Assembly: GCF_005502275.1 (NCBI RefSeq)
Contig: NZ_SWLZ01000020.1
Location: 1-64,000 of the forward strand
Reading direction: 5' to 3'
DNA from: Robertmurraya siralis
GTDB lineage: Bacteria; Bacillota; Bacilli; Bacillales; Cytobacillaceae
Length of the DNA: 64,000 bases
The position numbers and the translations under genes were made by a program. Positions 33,000-43,450 of the stretch are shown here, one piece after another (the stretch's first letter is position 1; each line of letters starts with the position of its first letter). The notes under the pieces were generated by a model. The model did no database searches and was not told the DNA's origin. It worked only from the letters and a program-made list of their open reading frames with translations.

Positions 33000-33631
33000 G
33001 ACTGGATCGTCCTTTCCTTCGCTAATTGTATAAAATTTTGCAGCAAACTCATGCCAAGGCCCCCACTTTTTTCAGGGTGGAACTGCATCCCATACACATT
33101 GCCTTTACCTACCACTGCCGGAACGTCGACATCATATTCACAGTCAGCAATCACAACCTTACGCTCCTCTGTACTGACATAATAAGAATGGACAAAATAA
33201 ACAAAATCCTCGCTAATTCCGCTGATAATCGGAGACTTATTAATAAAACGCAAGCGATTCCAGCCCATATGGGGTACTTTATAAGGCGTGCCAGCTTTTT
33301 CCCCTGAAAAACGAATCACTTTTCCAGGAAGAAGCGCCAACCCATCAGTCAGCCCATTTTCTTCACTCTGCGCAAATAAAAGCTGCATGCCTAAGCAAAT
33401 GCCAAGCATTGGCTTTCCCGAACCGGCATACTGTTTTACCATTTCGGATAAACCCGTCTCATTTAAACGCTCCATCGCATCTTTAAAAGAGCCGACTCCT
33501 GGTAAAATAAGAGCATCTGCCCCTGCTAACTCCTTTCTATCCTCGGATACAAAATATTCGACTCCAAGCCGCTCCATCGCTTTGCTGACACTGAATAAAT
33601 TACCCATTCCATAATCAATAATGCCGATCAT
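32996..33631 (-). CDS. hisH: imidazole glycerol phosphate synthase subunit HisH
   Basis: Glutaminase subunit feeding ammonia to HisF. A 211-residue class I amidotransferase with nucleophile Cys79 in [10 protein letters not shown], the GVGSFKDAM oxyanion region and the His-x-Glu pair in MQFHPEKSG. It abuts hisB with no gap and overlaps hisA. Confidence 0.98.
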   Translation of the reverse strand: MIGIIDYGMGNLFSVSKAMERLGVEYFVSEDRKELAGADALILPGVGSFKDAMERLNETGLSEMVKQYAGSGKPMLGICLGMQLLFAQSEENGLTDGLALLPGKVIRFSGEKAGTPYKVPHMGWNRLRFINKSPIISGISEDFVYFVHSYYVSTEERKVVIADCEYDVDVPAVVGKGNVYGMQFHPEKSGGLGMSLLQNFIQLAKERTIQS

Positions 33632-34219
33632 TTATAACATCCCCTTTGTCGAGGGTATTCCTTTTATTCTCGGATCAATGGTAGTTGCTTCATCCAATGC
33701 CCTTCCTAAAGCTTTAAAAATCGCTTCAATGATATGGTGTGTATTTTGACCATAATGAACGATCACATGTAAATTCATTCTTGCTTCTAGCGCAAGCTTC
33801 CACAGAAATTCGTGGACAAGCTCTGTATCAAATGTTCCCACCTTTTGACTTGGAAATTCTGCCCGCATTTCTAAGTGAGGACGATTGCTTAAATCAACGA
33901 CCACTTGAGCAAGAGCTTCATCCATTGGCACAAATGCATTTCCATAACGTTTAATCCCTTTTTTGTCACCGAGCGCTTCCTTTAATACCTGTCCGAGACA
34001 AATCCCAATATCCTCCGTTGTATGGTGATCATCGACTTCTGTATCACCGTCAGCTTGGATATGTAAATCAAACTGCCCATGTTTCGTAAATAAATCAAGC
34101 ATATGACTCATAAAAGGGACGCCTGTTTCAAGCTTAGAAATTCCCTGTCCATCTATGTTTAAAGCAAGCTCAATATTCGTTTCATTCGTTTTACGCGTAA
34201 TATTTGAAATTCTGTCCAT
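33632..34219 (-). CDS. hisB: imidazoleglycerol-phosphate dehydratase
   Basis: Monofunctional HisB dehydratase, a Mn enzyme. The 195 residues carry the duplicated metal-binding motif DDHHTTEDIGICLGQ and HHIIEAIFKALGRAL. The ATG at 34219 is preferred since GGAGG lies 11 bases upstream; an ATG at 34237 sits on the ribosome site itself. Coupled to hisD. Confidence 0.96.
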   Translation of the reverse strand: MDRISNITRKTNETNIELALNIDGQGISKLETGVPFMSHMLDLFTKHGQFDLHIQADGDTEVDDHHTTEDIGICLGQVLKEALGDKKGIKRYGNAFVPMDEALAQVVVDLSNRPHLEMRAEFPSQKVGTFDTELVHEFLWKLALEARMNLHVIVHYGQNTHHIIEAIFKALGRALDEATTIDPRIKGIPSTKGML

Positions 34220-34236
34220 TTTTTCATTCGCCTCCA

Positions 34237-35502
34237 TTATTTCAGACGTTCCTCCACAGCACGAGCATGTGCTTCCAGCCCCTCTTCTCTTGCAAAAGTG
34301 GCAATTTTTGCCCCATTTTCTTTTAGTGCTGCCTCACTATACATAATGATGCTCGATTTTTTTTGAAAATCTTCCACACTTAAAGGACTCGAAAACCTTG
34401 CTGTTCCATTTGTCGGTAAAACATGATTCGTTCCCGCAAAATAGTCGCCGACCGGCTCAGAGCTGAACCGTCCGATAAAAATAGCCCCTGCATGCTTAAT
34501 TTTACCTAGCAATTCCATAGGATTTTCTGTGATTACTTCAAGATGCTCTGGCGCTAACTCATTGACCGCTTTTACAGCCTCATTCATGTCACGGGCAAGA
34601 TAGATCGCCCCAAAGTCAGCAATCGCTTTAGCAGCGATGTCCTTTCTTGGCAGCTCAGCAAGCTGTTTTGCCACTTCTGCCGCTACTTTTTGCGCCAATG
34701 ATTCAGAGGTTGTGACCAGCACGCTTGAAGCACGTTCATCATGCTCCGCTTGTGATAATAAATCAGCCGCCACCTCATTTGCTCTCGCCATATCGTCCGC
34801 AAGAATGGCAATCTCGCTTGGCCCGGCGATCATGTCAATATCAACATCTCCATAGACTTCACGCTTCGCAAGAGCTACAAATATATTTCCAGGGCCGGTA
34901 ATCTTATCGACAGGACGAATTGTCTCTGTCCCGTAGGCAAGAGCGGCAATTGCCTGAGCTCCGCCAATTTTATAAATTTCCTTCACTCCTGCTAGGTGAG
35001 CGGCAACCAAAACAGCTGCTGGAATTTTCCCATTTTGATTCGGCGGTGTCACCATAACGATTCGTTCGACTCCCGCAACTTTAGCAGGCATAACATTCAT
35101 TAATACCGAAGAGGGATATGCAGCTGTTCCTCCTGGTACGTACACACCAACCGAATCAAGTGGCGTTATCTTTTGACCAAGAATTGTTCCATTTTCTTCT
35201 GTCGTCATCCACGATGAGCGCAATTGCTTTTGATGATAAGAGCGAATGTTTTCAGCAGCTTCCTGCATGATCAAAACCATTTCTTTATCGATATCCCCAT
35301 AGGCTTCAGCCATTTCGTCAACTGTAACAGTAAAAGACTCCAGAGAAGCTCCATCAAACTGTTGTGTATAGATGCGGATAGCTGAATCTCCGTCTTTTTT
35401 TACATTTCCGATGATTGCTTTGACAGCAAGAAGCTGTTCGTCCGTTCCGTTTTCAACGGTCCTTTTAATAGAAACAAACTCAGACACTCTTTTTATTTTC
35501 AT
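34237..35502 (-). CDS. hisD: histidinol dehydrogenase
   Basis: Zn and NAD-dependent oxidation of histidinol to histidine, the last two steps of the pathway. The 421 residues have [13 protein letters not shown], the family signature region [14 protein letters not shown] and the zinc-ligand area [11 protein letters not shown] at 35502 with AAAGGAA upstream; the open frame extends 24 more codons but without family similarity. Confidence 0.97.
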   Translation of the reverse strand: MKIKRVSEFVSIKRTVENGTDEQLLAVKAIIGNVKKDGDSAIRIYTQQFDGASLESFTVTVDEMAEAYGDIDKEMVLIMQEAAENIRSYHQKQLRSSWMTTEENGTILGQKITPLDSVGVYVPGGTAAYPSSVLMNVMPAKVAGVERIVMVTPPNQNGKIPAAVLVAAHLAGVKEIYKIGGAQAIAALAYGTETIRPVDKITGPGNIFVALAKREVYGDVDIDMIAGPSEIAILADDMARANEVAADLLSQAEHDERASSVLVTTSESLAQKVAAEVAKQLAELPRKDIAAKAIADFGAIYLARDMNEAVKAVNELAPEHLEVITENPMELLGKIKHAGAIFIGRFSSEPVGDYFAGTNHVLPTNGTARFSSPLSVEDFQKKSSIIMYSEAALKENGAKIATFAREEGLEAHARAVEERLK

Positions 35503-35527
35503 CCTGCTACTTCCTTTCTCTAGCACT

Positions 35528-36163
35528 CTAGCCTTTTCGTTCAATGACTTCGGCAATTCTTTCAACCAGTTCATTCACTTGCTCGTCCTTCATACGATAG
35601 CTAACTGGATTAACAATTAAGCGCGATGTGATAGTCATCATTCGTTCATACTCGACAAGACCATTTTCAATAAGAGTTCTCCCAGTTGAAACGATATCAA
35701 CAATGCGATCGGCAAGACCAATTAGAGGGGCAAGCTCAATCGAACCATTCAGCTTGATAATTTCTACCTGCTCCCCTTGCTCTCTGAAATAACGCGCAGC
35801 AACATTTGGATACTTCGTCGCAACCTTTGGTGCAACATCATTCATTTTCGTATTCGGCAGTCCTGCGACCGCTAAATAGCATTCACTAATATTTAAATCT
35901 AGCAATTCATAAACATCTCTTTCCTCTTCGAGCATAACGTCCTTCCCGGCAATTCCCAAATCAGCAACCCCATGCTCCACATAGGTAGGTACATCCATCG
36001 GCTTTGCAAGAATAAAGCGAAAACCTTCTTTCTCCACATCAATAATCAACTTTCGTGAATCCTCAAATTCAGGTGGTAGCTGATAACCAGCTTGACGCAA
36101 CAGCTCTGCTGCCTCCTCAAAAATTCTCCCCTTCGGCATGGCGATTGTGATCAAATCTTCCAT
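35528..36163 (-). CDS. hisG: ATP phosphoribosyltransferase, short form
   Basis: First committed step of histidine biosynthesis. 211 residues is the short HisG that lacks the C-terminal regulatory domain and needs HisZ, encoded just upstream. It has [29 protein letters not shown] and the PRPP loop region [16 protein letters not shown]. The ATG at 36163 (AAAGGGG 8 bases upstream) is preferred over the GTG at 36169 that overlaps the hisZ stop. Confidence 0.97.
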   Translation of the reverse strand: MEDLITIAMPKGRIFEEAAELLRQAGYQLPPEFEDSRKLIIDVEKEGFRFILAKPMDVPTYVEHGVADLGIAGKDVMLEEERDVYELLDLNISECYLAVAGLPNTKMNDVAPKVATKYPNVAARYFREQGEQVEIIKLNGSIELAPLIGLADRIVDIVSTGRTLIENGLVEYERMMTITSRLIVNPVSYRMKDEQVNELVERIAEVIERKG

Positions 36164-36165
36164 TT

Positions 36166-37344
36166 TCACGACCCCTTTCCAGCCTTTCCTATTAAAAAGG
36201 TTACTTCAGCGAATTGGCCGGTAAATTCATCGATATTTCGAACCCCTTGAATATCCTGTAAAAGGGTCTTAATTCCTTGTCCTCGCTTAGCTTTAGCCAG
36301 TTGAAAAGCTTCCTTGCGCCTTTCCCCGCTAAATAAAACACACTCGGTCGTGACCTCTTTTTTCAGTTCTCCCAACGCCTCAAGGATACGATCCAATCTC
36401 AAGGCAAAACCTGTCGCTCCCGTTGTTTTGCCAAATTTCTCAAGGAGGAGATTGTATCTTCCCCCATTTCCAATTGGGAATCCAACCTTATCAGCATAAA
36501 CCTCAAACAAAATCCCCGTATAATAACTCATATGACTAACGAGCGTTAAATCGAGTTTCAAATTGGCTTGTTCACCGTAATCAACGACAATATCCCACAG
36601 TTGTTTCAGCTTCTGAATCGCTTCTCTTCCTTTTTCGTTTTCAATTAAACAAAGCGCTCGTTCCATTACCTCTTCACCGCCTCTAAGCTTCAAAAAATCC
36701 AACAGACGCTGCTTATCGATCGAGGATAGATTTAAACTCTTCACATGTTCTCGATAGCCAACAAAATTTTTTTCGTATAAAAATTTTGTTAATGCTTGTG
36801 CCCGTTCCTCAGTTCCTAGAATTTGCAGAAACAATTCTTGCACAAAAGCAATATGGCCTACCGAAATTTGAAAGCTTTTAATGCCTGCTTCCCGTAAAGC
36901 TGACACCATTAAAGCAATTACTTCCCCATCAGCACTGACAGACTCATCTGCAATGGCTTCAACACCAATTTGTTCAAATTCCGCAGGTCTTCCACCTTCA
37001 CGCTGCTGTGCGCGGAATACACTGGCTGAATAGGCAAGCCTTAATGGAAGATTCTCCTGCAATAACTTGGAAGCTGCCACTCTCGCAATCGGCGTCGTCA
37101 TTTCTGGACGCAAAACTAACGTATGGCCTTGATTATCAAGAAGCTTAAAAAGCTGTTGATCTAATATCGCTGATGCTGTTCCAACTGTATCGTAATATTC
37201 TAACGCAGGCGTATCCATAAACTGATAGCCCCATAATTTCATTTCCGATTCAATCGCATCCTGCACCTGACTTTTTGCTTCATATAGTTCAGGCAAGGTA
37301 TCTCGCATTCCCAAAGGCTTCTCAAACATAAACAGTTGACTCAT
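36166..37344 (-). CDS. hisZ: ATP phosphoribosyltransferase regulatory subunit
   Basis: A catalytically inactive histidyl-tRNA synthetase paralogue that complexes with short HisG and confers feedback control by histidine. The 392 residues share class II synthetase motifs: [30 protein letters not shown] and [21 protein letters not shown] (quoted in part), with [14 protein letters not shown] and GGRYNLL. The anticodon-binding domain is reduced. First gene of the operon, about 70 bases after a good promoter. Confidence 0.96.
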   Translation of the reverse strand: MSQLFMFEKPLGMRDTLPELYEAKSQVQDAIESEMKLWGYQFMDTPALEYYDTVGTASAILDQQLFKLLDNQGHTLVLRPEMTTPIARVAASKLLQENLPLRLAYSASVFRAQQREGGRPAEFEQIGVEAIADESVSADGEVIALMVSALREAGIKSFQISVGHIAFVQELFLQILGTEERAQALTKFLYEKNFVGYREHVKSLNLSSIDKQRLLDFLKLRGGEEVMERALCLIENEKGREAIQKLKQLWDIVVDYGEQANLKLDLTLVSHMSYYTGILFEVYADKVGFPIGNGGRYNLLLEKFGKTTGATGFALRLDRILEALGELKKEVTTECVLFSGERRKEAFQLAKAKRGQGIKTLLQDIQGVRNIDEFTGQFAEVTFLIGKAGKGS

Positions 37345-37380
37345 CCCATTCCCACCTTTTTGCTCCTGATGCTTTAGTTC

Positions 37381-37394
37381 GCTAATGTATTAGC
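37381..37394. promoter_or_regulatory. palindrome downstream of the his promoter
   Basis: Perfect inverted repeat GCTAAT-GT-ATTAGC between the his promoter and the hisZ start codon, about 15 bases past the predicted transcription start. Position and symmetry suit a repressor operator. No T-box leader elements were seen, so a protein repressor could control this operon. Confidence 0.45.
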
Positions 37395-37411
37395 AAATTG
37401 AAGTTATATGT

Positions 37412-37440
37412 AGTTTACTCCTCCTGCCCCTCCACGTCAA
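37412..37440 (-). promoter_or_regulatory. sigma-A promoter of the his operon
   Basis: TTGACG (37440-37435), 17 nt, TAAACT (37417-37412) on the minus strand, about 70 bases before hisZ. Confidence 0.6.
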
Positions 37441-37482
37441 CACGTGATTGTTCAAATGATTAAAAGAGGAGAGAAAAGAGTA

Positions 37483-37513
37483 AAAAAATAGATGTCCCTT
37501 TAAAAAGGACATC
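37483..37513 (-). terminator. terminator between yvoF and the his promoter
   Basis: Minus strand GATGTCC-TTTTTAAA-GGACATC followed by TATTTTTTT. It isolates the his operon from the hprK-to-yvoF transcript. Confidence 0.88.
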
Positions 37514-37528
37514 TTCTTGTCGAATTTC

Positions 37529-37553
37529 AGCAGGTTAAGCCATACAACCTGCT
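37529..37553 (-). other. hairpin preceding the terminator
   Basis: AGCAGGTT / AACCTGCT with a 9-base loop, 16 bases upstream (minus-strand sense) of the terminator at 37483-37513. Could be an extra 3' stabilising stem or part of an attenuator; nothing supports a specific RNA family. Confidence 0.4.
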
Positions 37554-37584
37554 GGTGGAGTCTTGTCAATTTTACCTGAAAAGG

Positions 37585-37697
37585 CATATATCGGCGGTTT
37601 AATTGATATATCGGCGAAAACTGAAATATATCGGCGCTTTTTGATTATATCGGCGAAAAATCAAATTTACCGGCGCTTTTACCAATTTATCGGCGAA
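37585..37697 (+). repeat. 20-bp-period TATCGGCGA array C
   Basis: Six units with TCGG (or CCGG) at 37591, 37611, 37631, 37650, 37670 and 37690; spacing is 20, 20, 19, 20, 20. Motif variants include TATCGGCGG, TATCGGCGC and TACCGGCGC. It lies between the end of yvoF and the his operon terminator. Confidence 0.93.
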
Positions 37698-37799
37698 ACA
37701 GACAAACTCCTCTAAAAAATAACTAGAAATACCTCTTCTCGCACGAAAGTTACCACTTTTTTAGAGGTAAGATAAATGCAGCACAAGTCGTTTTAGCGG

Positions 37800-37849
37800 A
37801 TATCGGTCTAAATTTGATTTTATTGGTCTTTATTACGTTTTATCGATCT
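37800..37849 (+). repeat. 20-bp-period TATCGGTCT-type array E
   Basis: Three degenerate units 20 bp apart: TATCGGTCTA (37801), TATTGGTCTT (37821), TATCGATCTA (37841). This is the variant family of array D at 61259, found about 100 bp from array C in the same intergenic region. Confidence 0.8.
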
Positions 37850-37869
37850 ACGTGCGGAACACCATTTTT

Positions 37870-38406
37870 CTACTTTTGCTGCTTCCCGTAAATTGGATCG
37901 TCTGCCCATCTCTCGGCCAGTTCATCCTTTGTATAGATGACCTTCATCGGGTTTCCACCAACGAAGGCTCCCGCCGGAACATCCTTATGAACGAGTGTCC
38001 CTGCTGAGACAAAGGCACCATCTCCAATTGTCACTCCTGGCAGAATGGTAGAATTAGCGCCGATCATCACTTCGCTTCCGATATGGACTTCACCGAGACG
38101 GTACTCTTTAATCAAATATTCATGAGCTAAAATCGTTGTATTGTAGCCAATGACTGTATTTCTCCCAACACTGATCTTCTCTGGGAACATAACATCGAGC
38201 ATAACCATTAAAGCAAAAGAAGTTTCCTCCCCAACCTTCATGCGTAAAAAAGTTCGATAAAGCCAATTTTTCATTCCGAGAAAAGGGGTATAGCGCGCTA
38301 ATTGGATGACGATGAAATTTTTCACAACCTTCCAAAAGGGAACCGTTTTATAGACATGCCATAAGGAATTGGCTCCTTCGACAGGATAACGGGTCGTTTT
38401 ACGCAT
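37870..38406 (-). CDS. yvoF: acyltransferase YvoF (left-handed beta-helix)
   Basis: A 178-residue protein of the hexapeptide-repeat acetyltransferase family. Imperfect [LIV]-G-x4 repeats run from about 75 to 160 ([20 protein letters not shown], then [14 protein letters not shown]). It starts [20 protein letters not shown]; the ATG at 38406 has AGGAG 9 bases upstream. It overlaps ppaX by 8 bases in the conserved hprK-lgt-yvoD-ppaX-yvoF operon. Acceptor substrate unknown; a cell-envelope sugar is plausible given lgt. Confidence 0.9.
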   Translation of the reverse strand: MRKTTRYPVEGANSLWHVYKTVPFWKVVKNFIVIQLARYTPFLGMKNWLYRTFLRMKVGEETSFALMVMLDVMFPEKISVGRNTVIGYNTTILAHEYLIKEYRLGEVHIGSEVMIGANSTILPGVTIGDGAFVSAGTLVHKDVPAGAFVGGNPMKVIYTKDELAERWADDPIYGKQQK

Positions 38407-39055
38407 GCTCATTTACTCCTAATATTTCAAATAAATCACTCATATGCTCAAGCATAAAGTCCGGATCATACTGTTCCAAGAAAGCCTTGCCTTTTAATGA
38501 CCATGCTACACCAGCAGTTTTTGTGCCAGCATTTTTCCCACCGACAATATCGTGAAAATTATCGCCGATCATCATCGCTTCTTCTGGTATAGAATCAAGC
38601 TGAGCCAGCGCCTTTACAATGGGCTCTGGATCGGGCTTAGCCTTTGTAACATGATCAAGAGCCACTACGACGTCAAAATAGCTCTCAAGCTTTGTTAATC
38701 GTAGCCCTTTTTCTACGACTGCTAAGCGCTTTGTTGTAACAATCCCCAATTTAAATCCCTTTTCTTTAAGGACAGCAACCGTTTCTCGCACGCCTTCAAA
38801 TTCAGTCACAAGGTCGTCATGATGGGCAATATTGAAAGTTCGATATACATTAGTCATTTCTTCCACTTTTTCCGCATTCATCGAAGCGAACGTTTCCGTT
38901 AAAGTTGGCCCCATAAAAGGCAGAACATCTTCCCTTTTATAAGCTCCTGGATAATATTGCTCTAAAGTGTGTAAAAATGATTGAATAATTAGCTCATTTG
39001 TATCGATTAATGTCCCGTCTAAATCAAATAATAATGTTGTGATCTTAGAATTCAT
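38399..39055 (-). CDS. ppaX: pyrophosphatase PpaX
   Basis: HAD-superfamily phosphatase that hydrolyses the pyrophosphate released when HprK/P dephosphorylates Ser-phosphorylated HPr or Crh. The 218 residues carry the HAD motifs [16 protein letters not shown] (about 7-22), IVTTKR, and [18 protein letters not shown], with a helical cap between. ATG at 39055 with AAAGGAA upstream. It overlaps yvoD by 11 bases and yvoF by 8, so the four genes are tightly coupled to hprK. Confidence 0.95.
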   Translation of the reverse strand: MNSKITTLLFDLDGTLIDTNELIIQSFLHTLEQYYPGAYKREDVLPFMGPTLTETFASMNAEKVEEMTNVYRTFNIAHHDDLVTEFEGVRETVAVLKEKGFKLGIVTTKRLAVVEKGLRLTKLESYFDVVVALDHVTKAKPDPEPIVKALAQLDSIPEEAMMIGDNFHDIVGGKNAGTKTAGVAWSLKGKAFLEQYDPDFMLEHMSDLFEILGVNEHA

Positions 39056-39995
39056 ATGTGGTTTCCTTTCTGCGCGCAATCTCTAGTCGATTCCAATAAA
39101 ATGCCACGACCGCCGTTAGGAGGACTGCCATTGCTAAACGAATAAGCAACAGTGGCAAAATAGGAATTCCTAATGGGGCAAAAATAAGCGTATCCTCTAC
39201 TACCGCATGGCAGGCTCCTAAAAAAATAACAGCAAGCGTTGCATCCTTCTTGCTTACCCCATCTTCTTTTACAGCCTGAATCATTACACCCGCACCATAA
39301 GCCAAGCCAAATAAAAGACCAGCAGCTAGAGTAGTAGACGTATTTGGTTTCATTCCTACCACTCGGGTGAACGGTGCCATCCATTTTGAAAACTTATCGA
39401 GCCATTTTAAATCCTTTAATATTTGTATGACGATCATTAACGGTAGGACGATGATAGCAAGCTGAAGGATGCCAAGCCCTGCCTTTTGCACCGCATCAAC
39501 AGCGATGCCCCATATTCCAGATACCGTTTCTTGTTCCGATGCCTGAATAAGACCATACTGTGCAAGCTGGTCCCCGCCTTTCCAGACAAGATTAATCACA
39601 ATCGCCGCTATCAGTGCAAGCCCAATGCGAACGACAAGGGCAATCCAGAGCTTCACTCCAACCCTTGTCACGACGCTTGACTCCACTAGCATATTATGGG
39701 AAAAGGATAGCATAACAGCAATAATAAAAACCTCTTTCACTGTTAAATCGAGCGTAAGGATCGCTCCAATTGCTGCATATAAATTGAGAAAATTACCGAT
39801 CACTAAGGGGATCGCCGCATCACCGGAGAGTCCAAATATACTCATTAACGGGGCGAGCAATTTGCTCAGCCAAGGAAGAATTGGCGTATGCTGAAGAACG
39901 GTCACAATCAATGTGACCGGAAAAATTATTTTTCCTAGCGACCACACTGTCTGCAGCCCGACCTTTAAACCTTTCGTTAGCGATTGAACTATCAT
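39045..39995 (-). CDS. yvoD: nucleoside-recognition (Gate) domain membrane protein YvoD
   Basis: A 316-residue integral membrane protein with about eight hydrophobic segments and two Gate (nucleoside recognition) domains, recognisable by the repeated G-N/A-rich helices near 45-75 ([20 protein letters not shown]) and 210-240 ([19 protein letters not shown]). AGGAG precedes the ATG. Same position as in B. subtilis. Related proteins are involved in spore maturation or nucleoside transport; the substrate is not known. Confidence 0.88.
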   Translation of the reverse strand: MIVQSLTKGLKVGLQTVWSLGKIIFPVTLIVTVLQHTPILPWLSKLLAPLMSIFGLSGDAAIPLVIGNFLNLYAAIGAILTLDLTVKEVFIIAVMLSFSHNMLVESSVVTRVGVKLWIALVVRIGLALIAAIVINLVWKGGDQLAQYGLIQASEQETVSGIWGIAVDAVQKAGLGILQLAIIVLPLMIVIQILKDLKWLDKFSKWMAPFTRVVGMKPNTSTTLAAGLLFGLAYGAGVMIQAVKEDGVSKKDATLAVIFLGACHAVVEDTLIFAPLGIPILPLLLIRLAMAVLLTAVVAFYWNRLEIARRKETTYEF

Positions 39996-40025
39996 AATCC
40001 TTCTCCTCTTTCTTAGAACTCCTGA

Positions 40026-40847
40026 TCACGAAACCGATTGATCCAAATATCTTTCCCTTGCATGCCCTTTCGTTCTTCTATAAATCAAAATGGCAATTGC
40101 TCCAATAATAAGGGCAATCGAGATTGTTTGCGCCATCCGCAAGCTCTCTGTAAGCATTAAGCTGTCTGTTCGCATCCCTTCCACAAAAAATCTGCCGACG
40201 GAATACCAAATAACATACGTTAAGAACATTTCGCCCCGACGCAAATTAACTCTTCTCAACAATATTAACAGAATAAAACCTAAGAAATTCCATACTGATT
40301 CATATAAAAAAGTTGGATGGTAATATGCGCCATTTATGTACATTTGATTAATTATAAAGTCCGGTAAATGCAAGCCTTCTAAAAACGCACGCGTTACTTC
40401 ACCACCATGTGCCTCCTGGTTCATAAAGTTTCCCCAGCGTCCGATTGCTTGACCGAGAATAATACTCGGGGCCGCAATATCAGCAATTTTCCAAAATGAC
40501 AAATTGCGTTTCTTCGCAAATATATAAGCTGTCACGACGGAACCAATTAGCGCTCCATGGATCGCAATTCCACCATTCCAAATTTTAATAATGTCACCCG
40601 GATTCTGAACATAATAATCCCATTCAAAGATGACATAGTATAGGCGCGCTGAAATAATTGCAATCGGAATCGCCCACAGCATTAAGTCCGGAAATAAATC
40701 CTTTTGCAGGCCCCTCTTCTCACCTTCTCTCATCGCAATAATAAGTGCTAAAGCTAAGCCTAGCCCGATAATAATGCCATACCAATGAACAGTGATCGGA
40801 CCGAGTGAAAATGCAATTGGGTCAAGTGGTTGTATATTTTCTTCCAT
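40026..40847 (-). CDS. lgt: prolipoprotein diacylglyceryl transferase
   Basis: Transfers diacylglyceryl from phosphatidylglycerol to the lipobox cysteine of prelipoproteins; integral membrane enzyme. The 273 residues have about seven membrane segments, the catalytic-region motif [13 protein letters not shown] and the Lgt signature [14 protein letters not shown], plus the conserved [16 protein letters not shown]. It follows hprK after 25 bases. Confidence 0.97.
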   Translation of the reverse strand: MEENIQPLDPIAFSLGPITVHWYGIIIGLGLALALIIAMREGEKRGLQKDLFPDLMLWAIPIAIISARLYYVIFEWDYYVQNPGDIIKIWNGGIAIHGALIGSVVTAYIFAKKRNLSFWKIADIAAPSIILGQAIGRWGNFMNQEAHGGEVTRAFLEGLHLPDFIINQMYINGAYYHPTFLYESVWNFLGFILLILLRRVNLRRGEMFLTYVIWYSVGRFFVEGMRTDSLMLTESLRMAQTISIALIIGAIAILIYRRTKGHARERYLDQSVS

Positions 40848-40872
40848 CTAACTCTCTCCTTTAGCTATTTCT

Positions 40873-41808
40873 TTATCTATCCTCTACATCTCCGTCCTCG
40901 ATAACATCAGATAATCGACTGGCAAATTGTTCTGCTGCATTCACACCCATTTTTTTGAGGCGAAAGTTCATCGCCGCCACTTCAATGATTACAGCTAAGT
41001 TACGCCCAGGTCGAACCGGAACAGTCAGCTTCGTAACGGATGTATCAATAATTCGCATTGTTTCCTCATCAAGGCCTAAACGATCATATTGCTTTGTTTG
41101 ATCCCAAAGCTCTAAATGAATAACGAGTGAAATTTTTTTATAATTTCGAACAGCACCTGCTCCAAAAAGGGTCATCACATTGATAATTCCCAATCCACGA
41201 ATCTCAAGCAAGTGTTCAATAAGCTCTGGAGAATTTCCGACCAATGTATCATCATCTTCTTGGCGAATTTCCACGCAGTCATCCGCGACAAGACGATGTC
41301 CTCTTTTGACGAGTTCCAACGCCGTTTCGCTTTTTCCTACACCGCTTTTACCGGTAATGAGAACCCCGACACCATAAATATCAATGAGGACACCGTGAAC
41401 TGCTGTTGTCGGAGCAAGCCTTGTTTCAAGAAAATTTGTTAGACGACTAGAGAAACGAGTTGTCTTAAATTTTGAGCGCAAAACAGGAACCGCCTCCCGT
41501 TCCGACGCTTCAATCAATTCATCAGGAACAGGTAAATCTCTTGTTACGACAATCGCTGGTGTAATATCCGTGCATAAACGTTCCAATCGCTCTGCACGAA
41601 TGTCAGGATCGAGTTTTTGAATAAACGTTAATTCTGTTTTTCCAAGCAGCTGCACGCGCTCGGCAGGATAGTAATCAAAAAAACCAGCAAGTTCAAGCCC
41701 CGGTCTAGAAATATCGGTCATCGTTATAGGACGATTGATCCCCTCTTCCCCACTAATTAACTCCAGCTTAAACTTATCTAAAACATCCTTCGTCCGTACC
41801 TTCTGCAA
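40873..41808 (-). CDS. hprK: HPr kinase/phosphorylase
   Basis: Bifunctional enzyme that phosphorylates or dephosphorylates HPr and Crh at Ser46, setting CcpA-dependent catabolite repression. The 311 residues have an N-terminal domain (about 1-130), the Walker A GKSGVGKS (153-160), the catalytic ADDCVEIRQ, and the HprK signature region [19 protein letters not shown] (about 202-220). First gene of hprK-lgt-yvoD-ppaX-yvoF. Its targets include Crh at 23669. Confidence 0.97.
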   Translation of the reverse strand: MQKVRTKDVLDKFKLELISGEEGINRPITMTDISRPGLELAGFFDYYPAERVQLLGKTELTFIQKLDPDIRAERLERLCTDITPAIVVTRDLPVPDELIEASEREAVPVLRSKFKTTRFSSRLTNFLETRLAPTTAVHGVLIDIYGVGVLITGKSGVGKSETALELVKRGHRLVADDCVEIRQEDDDTLVGNSPELIEHLLEIRGLGIINVMTLFGAGAVRNYKKISLVIHLELWDQTKQYDRLGLDEETMRIIDTSVTKLTVPVRPGRNLAVIIEVAAMNFRLKKMGVNAAEQFASRLSDVIEDGDVEDR

Positions 41809-42036
41809 ATGGAACTCCTCCTTGATGGATTATCTCTATCATTTTTTCTCAATATATATTGGTTGATGTTAAAGTTTCACTCTATTTTAGCACTTTTTTT
41901 CGAATAACCAAATTCGTTCGCATAAAATTAATGTAGCATCTCCTTTTTTTATCCTTAAACATATGATAAGAATGAATAAATCTACATTGTACGTGGATGT
42001 AATGAAATTTTACCGGAGACAAGGAGCGAAGGACCA

Positions 42037-42744
42037 ATGAAAGTAATGTTGGACGCAGGCCACGGCTATAATACACCAGGTAAAAGAAGTCCCGATGGGA
42101 TGCGAGAGTATGAATTTAACAGAGTTGTAGCAAATGAAACGAAAGCTATTTTAGAAACGTATAAAGATGTCATTATTTATTTTTCCCACTCTGACACAAA
42201 GGATGTTTCACTTCTGGAAAGGACTGACAAAGCGAATCGATTAGCAGTCGACTGCTTTGTTTCAATCCATGCCAATGCTTATGGGACTGGATGGAACGAT
42301 GTTAGCGGGATCGAAACATACATTTATACGTCGAAGCCCCAAATCGCCTCAGCACTTGCCGAAAAGGTGCAAAAAAATCTTGTTGTTGCAACCGGACTGC
42401 GAGACCGGGGAGTTAAAGGAGCCAACTTCCATGTGCTTCGTGCAACTAAAATGACTGCCATCTTGGTAGAATGCGGCTTCATGACAAACAAAGAAGATCT
42501 TAAGCTCCTTCGTTCAAATTTATATCGAAAAACGTGTGCTGAGGCAATTGCCAAAGGTTTGCGAGAACAATACCAGCTTCAATTAAAGCCGGAAGTGGCC
42601 ATTCCCGCTCCAGAAAAGAAAAGCAATCCCTCACCAATCTATAAAATTGTAGCCGGGCCTTTCTCTGAAAAGGAAACAGCGGAAAATTTGATGATGAAGT
42701 TAAAGGATGAGGGCTTTCAAGCAAGTATGATAACGGAAAAATAG
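42037..42744 (+). CDS. N-acetylmuramoyl-L-alanine amidase, CwlC-like
   Basis: Peptidoglycan amidase cleaving the lactyl-Ala bond. Of 235 residues, the Amidase_3 domain (about 1-175) has zinc ligands in MLDAGHGYNTPG, Glu in YEFNRVVANE, SIHANAY and ILVECGFMTNKED. A single SPOR-like repeat follows (about 202-233, YKIVAGPFSEKETAENLMMK). No signal peptide, as in B. subtilis CwlC, the mother-cell lysis amidase of sporulation, which has two such repeats. A late-sporulation role is therefore likely but inferred. Monocistronic with its own terminator. Confidence 0.88.
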   Translation: MKVMLDAGHGYNTPGKRSPDGMREYEFNRVVANETKAILETYKDVIIYFSHSDTKDVSLLERTDKANRLAVDCFVSIHANAYGTGWNDVSGIETYIYTSKPQIASALAEKVQKNLVVATGLRDRGVKGANFHVLRATKMTAILVECGFMTNKEDLKLLRSNLYRKTCAEAIAKGLREQYQLQLKPEVAIPAPEKKSNPSPIYKIVAGPFSEKETAENLMMKLKDEGFQASMITEK

Positions 42745-42755
42745 CTCAGACAAAG

Positions 42756-42785
42756 GATCAAATCACCGGGTGGTTTGGTCTTTTT
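42756..42785 (+). terminator. amidase gene terminator
   Basis: GATCAAATCACC / GGTGGTTTGGTC stem (two G-T pairs) followed by TTTTT, 11 bases past the stop. Confidence 0.75.
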
Positions 42786-42830
42786 ATGTGATAGAATAAC
42801 GTTAACTATAGGTAATGGAGGACTTGAATC

Positions 42831-43277
42831 ATGATTTTAGTCAGTTCCTGTTTAGCTGGATTAGAAGTAAGATACAACGGTACACATTGTTTAAACGAAC
42901 GGATTAGCGAATTAGTAATGAAAAAGGAAGCGATCACTGTCTGTCCCGAACTACTTGGCGGTTTGTCCACCCCAAGGGAACCTGCTGAAATTATCGGAGG
43001 CAGCGGTGAAGATGTGCTCGACGGAAGGGCAAAAGTAGTCTCCCAATCGGGCTCGGATGTCACCGAAGCGTTTATTAAAGGTGCCTATTTAGCACTAGAG
43101 AGGGCACAACAACTGGGGGCAACAATGATTGTTCTAAAAGAAAACAGCCCATCCTGTGGCAGTACCAATATCTATAACGGACATTTTAACGGTGAGAAAA
43201 TAGCTGGAAACGGAGTTACCGCGGCTCTTTTAAAAAGGAATGGTTATGACGTGATCTCAGAGACGGTTTTTTCTTAA
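42831..43277 (+). CDS. DUF523 family protein
   Basis: A 148-residue protein matching DUF523: N-terminal ILVSSCLAGLEVRYNG, central CPELLGGLSTPREPAEI and the LKENSPSCGSTNIYNG motif. The conserved cysteines (about 7, 20, 43 and 108) could bind a metal or Fe-S centre. Function in the family is not established. GGAGG precedes the ATG; transcribed after the amidase gene but separated by a terminator. Confidence 0.9.
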   Translation: MILVSSCLAGLEVRYNGTHCLNERISELVMKKEAITVCPELLGGLSTPREPAEIIGGSGEDVLDGRAKVVSQSGSDVTEAFIKGAYLALERAQQLGATMIVLKENSPSCGSTNIYNGHFNGEKIAGNGVTAALLKRNGYDVISETVFS

Positions 43278-43450
43278 GTGCTTCGATTGATTATAAAAAG
43301 ACATTAGACTGTTAAATTTACTTAACAATCAAAAATTGTTTAATTTTTGGAATTTTTCTAAAAAAAGGAAGGAATTGATCATATTTTGTAGAATTTATTC
43401 GATAGAGGTCAAGTTCAAAATAATATTTTCTTTGAGAGGAGCATATACAT

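Noticed and set aside
37483-37553. T-box or other riboswitch ahead of the his operon
   Set aside because: No T-box sequence or antiterminator is present, and the terminator lies upstream of the his promoter, so it belongs to the yvoF transcript.
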